This document shows, piece after piece, positions 13,301 through 23,900 of a DNA stretch of 64,000 nt. Where the stretch lies: assembly GCA_028015205.1 (NCBI GenBank), contig CM051514.1, positions 35,542,150 to 35,606,149 of the forward strand, given 5' to 3'. The DNA is from Mytilisepta virgata. Its lineage: Eukaryota; Mollusca; Bivalvia; Mytilida; Mytilidae. The position numbers were made by a program, and so were the translations under genes. Within the stretch, counting starts at the first letter, position 1, and the number at the start of each line of letters is the position of its first letter. The notes beneath the pieces are model-generated. The model worked only from the letters and a program-made list of their open reading frames with translations. It searched no databases and was not told the origin of the DNA.

Positions 13301-16300
13301 ATTGTTTACAGACTAGTGATCATTAGCATGGTATACTACCATCTGGCCTCTGGGGCCTTTAAAATAAAAGAAACATTTACTAATGTAAACAATTTGATGT
13401 ACAAATGCAGTCACCTACATTTATGCATTTAAGTGAGTGAAAAATATTCACAAATGCAATTAGCAGTAATGCCTGAAAAAGATTCAAGTAGTTACAATAA
13501 AAGTTTTCTTTCATCATTGTTATTCATTCAACTTTCTGTTGAGACTAATTATAACTTACCAAGAATAACACCCTGAGCTCCTCTGTAATAACTTGGAGTA
13601 AGTGTCCTGAATCTCTCCTGACCTGCTGTGTCCTGTAACAATACAACTTTATTACTAAAATCTTTGGTAACTCTATGCTGACAACTATATACTGATCCAA
13701 TGCAACGAAAAAAGTTTTTAGCATTGTATTCATTTACAAATTTCTGACTGACAAAAATATGTTTGTTTGTTTAGTTAGGGTTTTACGCCGTTTTCAGCAC
13801 ATTTGGCTATTTCGCGGCGGCCAGTTTTTATTGGTGGAGGAAGCTGGAGTACCAGGAGAGAACCATCGACCTTTGGTAGGAAATTGGCAATCCTTGTCAA
13901 TTAAGATCGGAGTCGAACACACCCCGCCACAGCGAGATTCGAACTCACAACCTCAACGTTGACATGCTAGTGAGCATTAGTAGTCATGACGAACTACCTA
14001 AACCACTCGGCCACCGAGGCCCCGACAAAAATATGTGTCCAGTTGAATGTTAACATGTTTCATAGCACAGTTGTATTCATCTCGATATTTTCTATTAGGT
14101 TTGACTTACAGTATAAAAATAAGTGTTTAGTTGAATGTCTGAGGATAATCTTTAGTCTGACAATTTGGAGACCATTTCACAAAAGACCATACATGCAAGT
14201 GTTGTTACTTTCCATTAATTCTGTCTTACTTATAACACCAGACAATACGGTTGAGGGTTTATAGATTCCAATTAAACAGTCGTAAAGGACAGTTTTTGAT
14301 TAAACATGATATTCAGTTGATATTAGAACATGGTGTACAGTAGTTATCCAGAGGTCCAGCAAATTGTTTTTTTTTGTGATGCAATAACACTTTTTGTTAT
14401 GCATTAGTCAGAACTCTAAAACATTTTTGCTTCATATAACACAAAAATAATTCTAAGCAAAGGAGTGGGAAGAAATCTCCCTTGATCCTTTACTGGTGTA
14501 CGTTTAGACATTTATCTTGTATTTAGTTTTAAGTGTATGGTACCGAGTATAGTTTTCAGTTAACAGACACAGGTAAAAACTACATTCCAGATACGCAGAG
14601 GTAAACAAATCATAGAAACATAGAACCACTGACAGACTCCTGACTTTAAAACAGGCACATGTGGCAAATTTGAACAAGTTTGATTACTTGTTATTTTTAA
14701 ATAATACAAACCCAGATAGCCAGCTTAGCTCTGTTTCCTTCGACCTGTAGTGTTTTCACTTTGAAATCGACACCTGAAACAAATTAATTTGCAAATTTAT
14801 TCTCAACATTTGCATATTATTATTATTATCAGCAAAATGAGGTAATTAAAACAATTAATCATTGTATTTAATCACAATCCTACATTTGTATCAAGCATTA
14901 ATCATGAGAATTAAATTGTACATATTACAAATTCAAATACTTTAGTAATAAAGTATACTCAGTGAGGGCATGCCAAAAACTGGCTTCTGTTTTATAAAAT
15001 ACATGTATCACACAACAGCTACTATGATTATTCGTACACATAGTTTAGTGTACACAACAAGTCAGACAATGAAGTCACAACTATAGATTGCAGTTGTACG
15101 ATTTTTGTGAAACAAGGACTAGATGATTAAAGAAAAGGTAAAAAAAAGGTACACAAACACAATGAAAAAAATTCAATATATTATAATTCTAATTATTGTA
15201 TTGCATAAATAATTCATGCTAGACTTTGTTGTTTTCAGGACAAAAGTGTTTAGAACTATAACTCTATCTCCTATTTATCTAGTACTATAAGCCAATACAT
15301 TTCAAATATCTTAACATATCACCAAAACCTACATAAATCTGATTTGAGGCTAAAAGATGGATCAAAGATAAACCCTAAAAATCTTATACACATATGTTGT
15401 GTCTGTCCTTTTTACAAGAATAGTTCCTTTACAAAAAATCTTACCTATAGTAGCTGCTTGTTCAGGGTCAAATGTATCATCTGTGAACCTCAGCAACAAA
15501 CTAAAAATTTTTAAAAAACTGTCATTATCATAAATTTGTAAGAATTAACTCTGCATGTCACCTCCAAAAAGAAAAAGAGATTTTTCCTTTTGGGTGGTTC
15601 ATATGTTAAACCAAGTAAGAATACTGGTGCTATCTTAGAAATGAGGTGTTGTAATTATTGGGTAGAACAGACAAGTTTCCAATTCATACATTTGCTGACA
15701 AATTTTGAGGTTACAAAAAAAGAATTTTTCATCCATCAACTCTTTGTTCTCTGAAACAGTTCATTTTATTAAGTAAATGTGGATATTTGTCTGTTCTGAA
15801 AGAGGACCACCTATAGCTTATCGGTATCATTACATGAATCAACTATTTAGATAAACTCATTTTTTTTGTTTGATCATAAATTTCTAAGAAGTGCTGCTGC
15901 CAACTAAGTTTTGATTTGGTTCATTGGTCTCTGAAATATAGATCAACGAGGGCTTACATTTTGATTTGTACTCTTTATTGACTTCTATTTATAAATATCA
16001 CTGCCCTCTGAGTCTGACAGTAGGGGTATATGTACCTTTGCCACTTCGTAACTTACCAACTCATATTCACTTTTTATCAATTTGTATCTTTACCAACTCG
16101 TACCCTATTGAATACCAATTCATACCCTATGAAAAATTAAATAACAGACACATCCATATAATACAGTGTATGTTTTTGTTTTCTAATAATAATACACTTT
16201 TTTATTTATTTAAATTTTTTTATCATTTAATAATATATTCTTGTACAAAAGACTTGGCTTTTACATCAACAATGCCTTTATTAAACCTTGTCTACTGACA

Positions 16301-17621
16301 AAAATTGTATTTTCACACTTAATAATTCTCAAAAAGAATTATTACAATATGGAAAATACACCACAAAAAACATGTATAATGCCAATAAAAAAGCAGTCTG
16401 CCTGGATACAGAATAATTCATATAATGCATACATTTTTTAAAGGTTTTATTAACATAAAATGTCTCTTAAATGCAGAGAATAAATTCCCTCAAGGATTTA
16501 TGAGTCGAGGTTGGTTGTGTATTAATTTTAATCATTATAATATAACACGGCAATGTCAGGTTACATAGCATTGTAGCTAAGATTAAATGTCCATAAGGAC
16601 CTTTATACTTTTCAATTTTTCGAGTCTAAAAATAATGTATACTAAAATGATAAAATCTCATATCAATAAAATAAAGATTTGTCAAATATAAACAATTTTA
16701 TATAGTGCTATCTTCCTTAAAAATTTACATCAACATACATGTAATATGACAATCTGGTGCAATACCTAAGCAGGTAGAAACCAACCAAATCAACTAATCA
16801 ATAAATCAAAATTTTATATATAATGGTATGTCCATGTCTATTGTCTATTTTGTGAAGGGAATTTGTTTTCTTGACTTTTAAGATTTAATGATTCAAAAAT
16901 TGAAACAAAAACTTAAATAACCTCCATTTCAAATGAGTTCAAACAGGAATTATATGGTTGCAGCTGCCAGTCCAAATAAAAATACATACACAAATTGTAT
17001 CAATGTTAAATAACTCCCAAGTTTGTTTAAAAATGAGAATGTATTCAATAGGGTATGACTATGTTTGTTTGTTTAGTTGGGGTTTTACGCCATTTTCAGT
17101 ACGCTTGGCTGTTTCGTGACGGCCAGTTTTTATTGGTTGAGGAAGCCTGAGTACCCGGAGAGAACCACCGACCTTCGGTAGGAAAATTGGCAATCCTTGT
17201 CAATTTAGATCAGAGTCGAAGACACCCCGCCACAGGTGAGATTCGAACTCACAACCTCAGTGTTGGCAGGCTAGTGATCATTAGTAGTCATGACGAACTA
17301 CCTAGACCACTCGGCCACAGAGGCCCCTGGTAGGACTATGAGTTGGCTAGGAATCGACAGTAGTCGAGTAGACATCGTGATGGTATCGGAGAGGGTTTGT
17401 TATTTTTACACTGTGAAATATCACAAGCTATAATATTGTGAGCCTGACACTGGGGAAACTTTTCTTTGTTTTTATGACCAGCTGATCAAAATTTTGGGCC
17501 TCTAAGTCATCTGCTCTGGCAAAGTTCATTCATAATTTTTTTTCCCCTCGCACCTTGACTTTCCTACTCCACTTTCACCAATAATTAAAATCTTCAGAGT
17601 TGTCAAGACATCTTGGTCCAT
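10306..17621 (-). CDS. RAB18: Rab18 small GTPase, 7 coding exons
   Basis: Coding exons in transcript order: 17621-17554, 15500-15445, 14773-14712, 13632-13560, 13173-13055, 12284-12159, 10413-10306; all junctions are GT-AG and keep frame, giving 203 aa (human Rab18 is 206). Seen: P-loop GESGVGKS (residues 15-22), switch I around TIG (40-42), DTAGQE (63-68), NKID (122-125), EASAK (149-153) and the C-terminal CGGYCSVI, which has a CaaX-type end suited to geranylgeranylation plus a second Cys at 196. The FTDDTFDPE and [12 protein letters not shown] stretches are those of Rab18, not of other Rabs. Known role of the family: membrane-bound GTP/GDP switch on ER and lipid droplets. The ATG at 17621 is the only start that supplies the full G-domain. 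A non-coding 5' exon may exist. SINEs lie in introns 1 and 3 and a tandem-core element in intron 6 (10414-12158). Confidence 0.96.
10653..11269 (+). mobile_element. Tandem-core element with (GCC)n tract, in Rab18 intron 6
   Basis: Begins AACAAGAGTGGACACAC. The core has three degenerate units of about 140 bp marked by CCATGAAAATGAGGTCAAGG (10783, 11068) and CTTGAAATTGGGTCAAGG (10921). Then come a (GCC)6 tract near 11201-11219 and an end GTCGCAGGCTCGAC. The plan is that of the 181-bp and 161-bp elements but the sequence is unrelated. Confidence 0.7.
11266..11343 (-). repeat. GGCC-ended repeat fragment (family F)
   Basis: Contains CCTGCCTACCTACCCTATTT and ends in TTGGCCTTA. Related to 47492-47723, 49020-49150, 49525-49600 and parts of 45712-46200. 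Confidence 0.5.
11462..11690 (+). repeat. Dispersed repeat R1, copy 2
   Basis: Shares CATAAAACTGGTTTAACTTC, CACTGTTCAGTGTCTGTACC, GATTGATTGGTATGTCATTG and TTGACCTTTCCTGTTA with the copies at 4060 and 32556. Lies in Rab18 intron 6. Confidence 0.75.
12329..12370 (+). repeat. AACTAGAGGCTC repeat end fragment
   Basis: AACTAGAGGCTCCCAGGTGC followed by TTGCTCACC. The same head occurs at 44017 and, inverted, near 60967-61010, so this is the end of a dispersed element. Confidence 0.5.
12416..12516 (+). repeat. Three tandem copies of a 40-bp unit
   Basis: Unit TGTTAGTGATAGGAATCAAT followed by GGACA and a T run, three copies with few changes, in Rab18 intron 6. Confidence 0.8.
13761..14023 (-). mobile_element. 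tRNA-derived SINE, copy 2, in Rab18 intron 3
   Basis: Same family as 5656 and 17064. The minus-strand head has TGGCCGAGTGG (A box) and GAGTTCGAATCTC (B box). A 13-bp target duplication GACAAAAATATGT lies at 13750-13762 and 14024-14036, overlapping the element edge by about two bases. Inserted against no exon. Confidence 0.9.
14037..14711. other. Rest of Rab18 intron 3, nothing recognised
   Basis: AT-rich intronic DNA; no repeat or exon seen. Confidence 0.5.
15501..17051. other. Rab18 intron 1, mostly unique AT-rich DNA
   Basis: About 16045-16130 has phrases ACCAACTCATATTC, ACCAACTCGTACCC and ACCAATTCATACCC, probably related to the CAACTCGCC family. Nothing else recognised. Confidence 0.45.
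17064..17328 (-). mobile_element. tRNA-derived SINE, copy 3, in Rab18 intron 1
   Basis: Near-complete copy. Minus-strand head with TGGCCGAGTGGTCTAGG (A box) and GAGTTCGAATCTCACC (B box). A 12-bp target duplication with one mismatch lies at 17052-17063 (GGTATGACTATG) and 17329-17340 (GGTAGGACTATG). Confidence 0.9.
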
Positions 17622-17710
17622 AATTATTAAGTTGTTGAAACTGTCAGTTTGCCAAGCTGTTTCTTTTTTACTACGAATATGAATGACACAATTTCCTTTG
17701 TTTTGTGAAT

Positions 17711-17718
17711 AACGTCAT
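17711..17718 (-). promoter_or_regulatory. CRE/ATF-like site upstream of Rab18
   Basis: The minus strand reads TGATGACGTTAT about 90 bases before the Rab18 start codon, matching the TGACGT core of ATF/CREB sites. No TATA box is obvious nearby. This is a motif match only. Confidence 0.3.
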
Positions 17719-17999
17719 CAGTAATTGTGCGGATTAAAGAGCAAAGACCACAGAAAAGGATAGTAAAAGAACAGTCAACAACGTACACAATAAATCATCC
17801 GATTTCTGCCTTAATCAGTGTTAATATGTTAATGTGACAATATATATTTCTAACATGAATAACAAAAATATCAATAACAAAAAGTTAATATATAATAATA
17901 ATGTTTTTTGTCAAATAGTTGTATGAATTTTTTTTTGTTAAAATTTTAATTTAATATAAACTTAATTTTCTAGAACTATCTTACAAAAAATTTCTGAGC

Positions 18000-19560
18000 T
18001 CTTAATGATTTGTTAAATAAAGATGCTACTTTCATGTCCGGAGAAATTTAACTAATTGTCAACTAATCAATTTATTGATTGATTTGTATTGTAAGCCAAA
18101 ATTCTTTCCGGATGAAATTGTTTCCGGAGGAAAATACTTAATATGAAATTGTTTCCATGGGATATTATTTAACTATTAAATTCATTCATCCTTTATGAAT
18201 GTTTTTCCTTTTGTCTACAGTGATTTCATCTCATTCAAAAAAACTTTCGGGAATTTACTGTCTCACTATATGAAATAGTTTCCTGAAGGATTGTCAGTGG
18301 TTTTCAATATTTAATTTTCATCATAAATAAGGTAGGTGTTAGCCAGATAAAATATTACAGTATCTAATTATTAAATAATTTCCACCTCGTTACAGGTTAA
18401 TGTTAATGCAAGCGAGTTGTTTTCACTGTTGTAATAAAAAGTATTCTATATCAATCCGTCAAAATGGAAGAGTATTTATGAATATTATTCAATTAAAAAT
18501 CAACTATATTTGTATTTGTTTGAAACATTCATAAATATTTCATTTGAAATATTTCTTCTTTTACTTTCTTGTACCTATTTTCTTTCTTTTACCTCAACAA
18601 AGATCCTACCCCACCTTTTTTAACAGTTCCCCAAAGGTAAACCCTTTTCATACACTTTTACATGTTTTGTTAGCAAAATTACTTAATGGAAAGAAAAGTA
18701 TGGCTATGGAAATGATTTTACTATTAAACTCTTTCCGTGGAAAAAAATTTAATAGCAAATATTTTCCTGCGGAAGCAATTTCACATAGGAAAGTATTAAA
18801 TGTTACATTTACATGCTAATTGACTTTTTTCAATATATATTTATTTATTTATTCATTTTGAAGGGGAATCAGACAAGATAGTGTTAGAAGTGTTCCGGTA
18901 AGGTTCTCCTTATTTTGTAATGAATGTACTATTATTTCCGAACCGTTTTTGTGATACGCTTGATAAAAGTAATATGCTTGATAAATGTGATATGCTTGAT
19001 AAATGTGATATACTTGATAAATGTGATATGCTTGATAAATGTGATATACTTGATAAATGCTAAATGTGATACGCTTGATAAATGTGATATGTTTGATAAA
19101 TGATATATGTGATACGCGTGATAAATGTGACATGCTTGATAAATATGATACGCTTGATAATTGTGTCTTATAATTATAACAACCTAAACTTTATAAGTTT
19201 TAAGTATTTTTATTGTTATTCTATCATATCAATTATCATGTTTTTGTAGAATTTCTATGGTTATCGTTTTTATTCCAGAGATTTGTTTTGTATCTAGTGT
19301 TTATATAAAGCAAAATATTTTCCTCTGATAAATTGTCCTCCTGGACAAAATATCATGATTATCTACAATTAAATGTTGTCGTTGTCTATGAAATTGTGTC
19401 CGGAGATAGACTTAATTTCCGTATGTAATATTGTCCTTTTGAGACATATCTCACATTGTGATTGTTATGAAATATTTTCTGGTCAAAGGGCAGTAATTCA
19501 AATTGATTTTAAGGACAATATTTCATGACAGATTATCATGAAATTGTGTACAATCAATGG
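18000..19560. repeat. Field of recurring TGAAATTGTTTCC / GGAAA phrases
   Basis: The intergenic DNA repeats imperfect palindromic phrases: TTTCCGGAGGAAAAT and TGAAATTGTTTCCGG (18104-18135), TGAAATTGTTTCCATGG (18144), TGAAATAGTTTCCTGAAGG (18271), CTTTCCGTGGAAA (about 18733), TTTTCCTGCGGAAGC (about 18763), TTGTCCTCCTGGACAA (about 19337), TGAAATTGTGTCCGGAG (about 19390). Spacing is irregular, so it is not a simple tandem array. Confidence 0.6.
18952..19161. repeat. 18-bp minisatellite
   Basis: About 11 units of TGATAAATGTGATATGCT with variants. It creates a spurious minus-strand frame of repeated Y-H-I-Y-Q residues. Confidence 0.9.
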
Positions 19561-19594
19561 AAATAACAGAGTCATTAAACTGTTTTATTTCTTG

Positions 19595-19724
19595 AGTCAT
19601 GTTTTTAACAGAAATCGTTTGTCTTTAAATATACATCCTACAATGTAGGAACGAACGTGGATACAAAACCCTGACTTGGGAGGATGGTTATTTAAAGACA
19701 AACAGTTTCTGTTAAAACATGACT
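19595..19724. repeat. Foldback hairpin, about 35-bp arms
   Basis: GTCATGTTTTTAACAGAAAT with CGTTTGTCTTTAAATA on the left mirrors TATTTAAAGACAAACAG with TTTCTGTTAAAACATGAC on the right, around a spacer of about 60 bp. A small inverted-repeat element is likely. Confidence 0.8.
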
Positions 19725-20983
19725 GAAAAAAAATGAATGTTGTAATCTCAACATAGGTAGATTTCTAAACAGGTAAATTGAGTTTCGTAGTTTTAAATCA
19801 AATATTGAAAAGGTTATGATTTCCAATATATCACGGATATGGAGTTACCCTACAAAGGATGAATAGACGCATAAAAAGTAAAATTACAAACTGAATCAAT
19901 ATCTTTATTTTCAAATCTGTAATAAGAAAAAGAAAATGCTATTTTTCACTACCAAAGGCAACACCGTTACGTTGTTATTTTTAAGATGTTTATATACTTT
20001 ACAGTCTCTTCGGTTTTTAGATAGAAATTGAATTTTGTCATAAGCAGTTTGATTGGTAGATAAAATTGCGGGTGTTTTAAAGTCAACAAATATGTACAAA
20101 CAAAACAAGACTTATGAAAATGCTATAAATGGAGACACAACCCATCAAAAATAACACAAATTTCTAGTTCAGACAATATACGATTAATTATCTTCAAAAT
20201 TCCATAGTACACAAGTATACAGCTTGTTAATACTCCAACTGCGAGCCGGACAAATCAGAATCAGTAATATTTGAATTTTGACGGTTTTGACGTAAAATTA
20301 GACTTGTCCCCTGTTTTAAAGTCTATTGAAATGTAAATAACAACTTTATACATGAACAGTAGATATATTCTTATCTTACAATCTTAATTAGTCATTAATG
20401 TCTTCAAGAGTATAATAATTTGATAAACAATGTTTTTATATGAAAAATATACACACTTCCTTCTTCCATTCTATCATTTTATGATGTCTTTATACCTATC
20501 CTTTCACGTACATTTGTAGATGGTGTCTTGTCAGTAGACCTAACAAAATCTGAGTAAAATTAGATCTCTGCTCTTGTTCCTTGTTTTCATGTCGTGCATG
20601 GGAGATCTAATAACATCCTATTGAAGGTCGCATCAGGGGCCAGCATGAATATATCATCAAAAGACCTATTGCTCATTGATAAAGTCTGTAACTCATTGGC
20701 ATATTTTAGTGAGAAAATTAAGATATCCTCATATGTATCTATTGTTGATTCTTGGCTTCTTTTACTGGGTACATAGAAAATTATTGAAAAAAGTATGTCT
20801 GAAAAGCTGCTAAAATGACATAAAACCTGATTCTTATAAAAAGAATTGTGAAATTTTATATGGTTTTAAAGTGATGTAAGCTTAACATGCTTAAGGAAAA
20901 GAATTTTGCATGCTTATCAATATCTTTAAGTATCAGAAAAAATCAAATGGTCACGTTATATGTTAAGATTTCTTTTTAGAAGC
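19725..20983. other. Upstream region of Spc25, promoter not located
   Basis: No TATA box or clear first exon. A 5'-UTR exon probably lies here because an acceptor precedes the start codon at 20980-20984. The frame at 20594-20776 has no recognisable domain. Confidence 0.4.
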
Positions 20984-23900
20984 ATGTCTTTGGTTGAGGA
21001 GCTAAATTCACTAAAGTCAACTTTGACACAGACAAGAGAGAAATTTATTACACACTGGACCACAGAACAGTATGATCAGTTTAAAATTAGACAGACAAAG
21101 CAGTACAAAACCAATTGTAAACAGTGTAGAGGTAAAATAAGGACTTTGAAATAAATGTATGGATAACTTTTCTCCATTATGATTTGATAATAATTGGATA
21201 GACAGGGAAGAAAATAAATGAAACTGATTTTGATAGTTTCTAGAATATATTGAGAAACTAGTACACTTTAAATCTGAATTTTGCTTGTAGTCCAGTCAAA
21301 CTAAGTTTTTACCTCAAACTAATTGCAACAGAAAATGTTTTAGTTCTAATCTATAGCATTAAGCCCCAAATATACACAGAAAAAAGTCCCATAAAATCTA
21401 ACTTGAGGAAAACTCAAAATCAGCATTTTTAATTTCCTATGGAAATTAACATTGGAAAGGGGAGATAACTCTGCAAAAATTAGTCTTTTTTTTGTCAGTT
21501 TTTGGTTGATTTTTTTAAAATTCATGTGAAGCATGATACTTTGATGGGGTTATAAGTTCGTATTTGACTATATTATATAATCTTCTGCTCATGAAATGTA
21601 CAAAACCGAAGTGTTATGGGTATTTTTATTTTTTTTGCACATTTTTCATTAAAGAAATTGGAAATTTGTGGCTTTGTGACTATTTTGAAAAAATAATGTG
21701 GAAATTTGGTATTGTTTATATCTGTAAATTATATTTGTTCAGCATTTACCTTGTTTAAAGAAACTTTAAACCACAAAAAGAAGAATGTGTGCTTAATCAT
21801 TTTTATTAAATTTGAGATTCTTTACCTTGACATGTTGAAACTTTTAATAAATGGTCAACTAATGAATTACGAAATCTAGGTTGTAACTTGATAAAAGATA
21901 TGAAAACACCTTTAGAGTTGTTTGTTATACTCTAAAGACGGATAAAATATCAAGAATCAATACATTCTGCAGAATAGAAGCGGTAAAGTTATAATTTTGT
22001 ATCAATTTTTATTGATATTTCTGCCTTTTTTGCAGAGTTATCTCCCATTTTCAATGCAAATCTCCATAGGAATTTTAAAATCGTGATTTTTTAGTCTTCC
22101 TCCAATTAGATTTTGTTAGACTTTTTTCTGTGTATATTTGGGGTATAATGCTAAAGATTAAAACTTAAAAATCTTCTTTTGCAATTATTTTAAGGTTAGG
22201 GTCAAATTTATGCTAGATTGACTGGACTATTGGGATATAATGTTTTTGGCACAACTCTCCATCTGTCTGTAAATCTGTTTTTCTGTTATCGATTTTCTGT
22301 AGCTAGCATAATGCCTTCATTTTCTGTAGGATCCCTTTCAAACACAGATGAAGGTTAATACTTAAACAAAATTATCAATTAATAATAAAAATCCAAAAGG
22401 GAAACCAAATAGGTAATATTGTATATCAACAGGTCATTTTATGGATATATGAGCTTCCTTGCTAAATTTTCTGTAATTATCTGAAAAGAAAAGAGCTAAT
22501 TAAAGAATCAAATGTCTAAATATCTTAACTTACAGGAGTTTATATTTTATAGAATCCTTTAAGTTAAAAAATTAGGATTATCTCCCCTTGGTACATTTTT
22601 AATATCGTTAACAGAAATAACTACATGTAACTTTTATTTGTCATTAAAACATTGAGATATCGAATTTCACTTTTTTTCAGAAAATATAATACAATGTGGA
22701 GACTGTATATCTAGCATGAGGAAACAGACTTTTGTGAATGAAAAAGGTTTGTCTGTTGGAAGAATTTTCTTCTTGCCATGTTGCTAATTTGGTTTTTAAT
22801 TTCTGAATATACTGTGGATTTAGTAATAATTAGGGTTTTCCCCCCTAGGAATGGGATAAAATGAGTTTTTACTATGGTGGATTGGGATAAGATCTTACTG
22901 TATGTGGAATAGATGATGAAGGTTTTTAAAATACATCAGCTGTCAATCAATCAAATCGTAGATTTTTACATACTTGTACAATTCTTCATTACTTTTATTT
23001 CAGCATTGGAAGAAAAGGCTGTCAAGTTAGCCTCACTGAAACAGAAACTGGAGCAGCTGACCAAAGATATGTCTAAAGCTTTGGATTATAAAGAAACCGT
23101 TACCATGGAAATACAACAGGCACAACAGAATATAGAAAGGAATCAGAAAGGTATCATGCATTTTTCATGCTCGTTTCAACAAAAATTTTCCACAAATTTG
23201 CATATCTGTATTTAGAAAAAAAATTACTGTGAATTCATTTATTTTTCGTGGATAGAGAAAAAAAGGCATTTTTTGGGATACGTAAATTTGTGGATTGGTG
23301 GCTTAGAATAAAATATAAAAAGTTGTTGAAATACTTAAATTCGTGGCTTGGCACATCAGATATCATGAAAATACTGCGACAAAACGTGCCAATCAGACAT
23401 TGATATTATACAGTAAAGTACTGATTTTTAGCACGAAATTCTAACAAACAGATTCTTCAAGTTTGTAATGGAACAAAGCTTGTCATGAATTTCACAAGAT
23501 TAACAAAATCCGTAATTATTTACTTCTTAAGTAAATCAGGTGTGAAATATATATTGACAAAATTGCAATCACTTGTCACCAAATACCTCGGGGCATATAC
23601 CTACATATTTTTAATCCGATTATGATCAATAATTTCTGCTTTATCTTTTGACAAGATGTTTTTACTGTAATTTATGAGAAAGTCTGTATTGTGTAGGCCT
23701 AATCAGGATTAATATTTTTCTTGAATGTTTGAATAAAAAAACTGGAAGTGAATTCTGCGACAATTTACACAGTCCAAATATTTTAAAGAAAATTGTTTGA
23801 GCGTTTATATGTTACCAAAGACAAAATTACATGAAACACTGTAGCCTCTGTGGATATAGCTGACTTATCATATGTCAGTATCCAAGTACACGCTGTAAAA

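Noticed and set aside
13900..14020. Possible tRNA gene (A box and B box present)
   Set aside because: It is the head of a SINE with target duplications; the cloverleaf is not complete and the same sequence recurs at three sites.
18849..19133. Frame with repeated Tyr-His-Ile-Tyr-Gln units
   Set aside because: Produced by the 18-bp minisatellite; no signal peptide or splice context.
20960..20983. Upstream in-frame ATG for Spc25
   Set aside because: A pyrimidine-rich AG acceptor lies between it and the second ATG, so it is probably intronic; not excluded.
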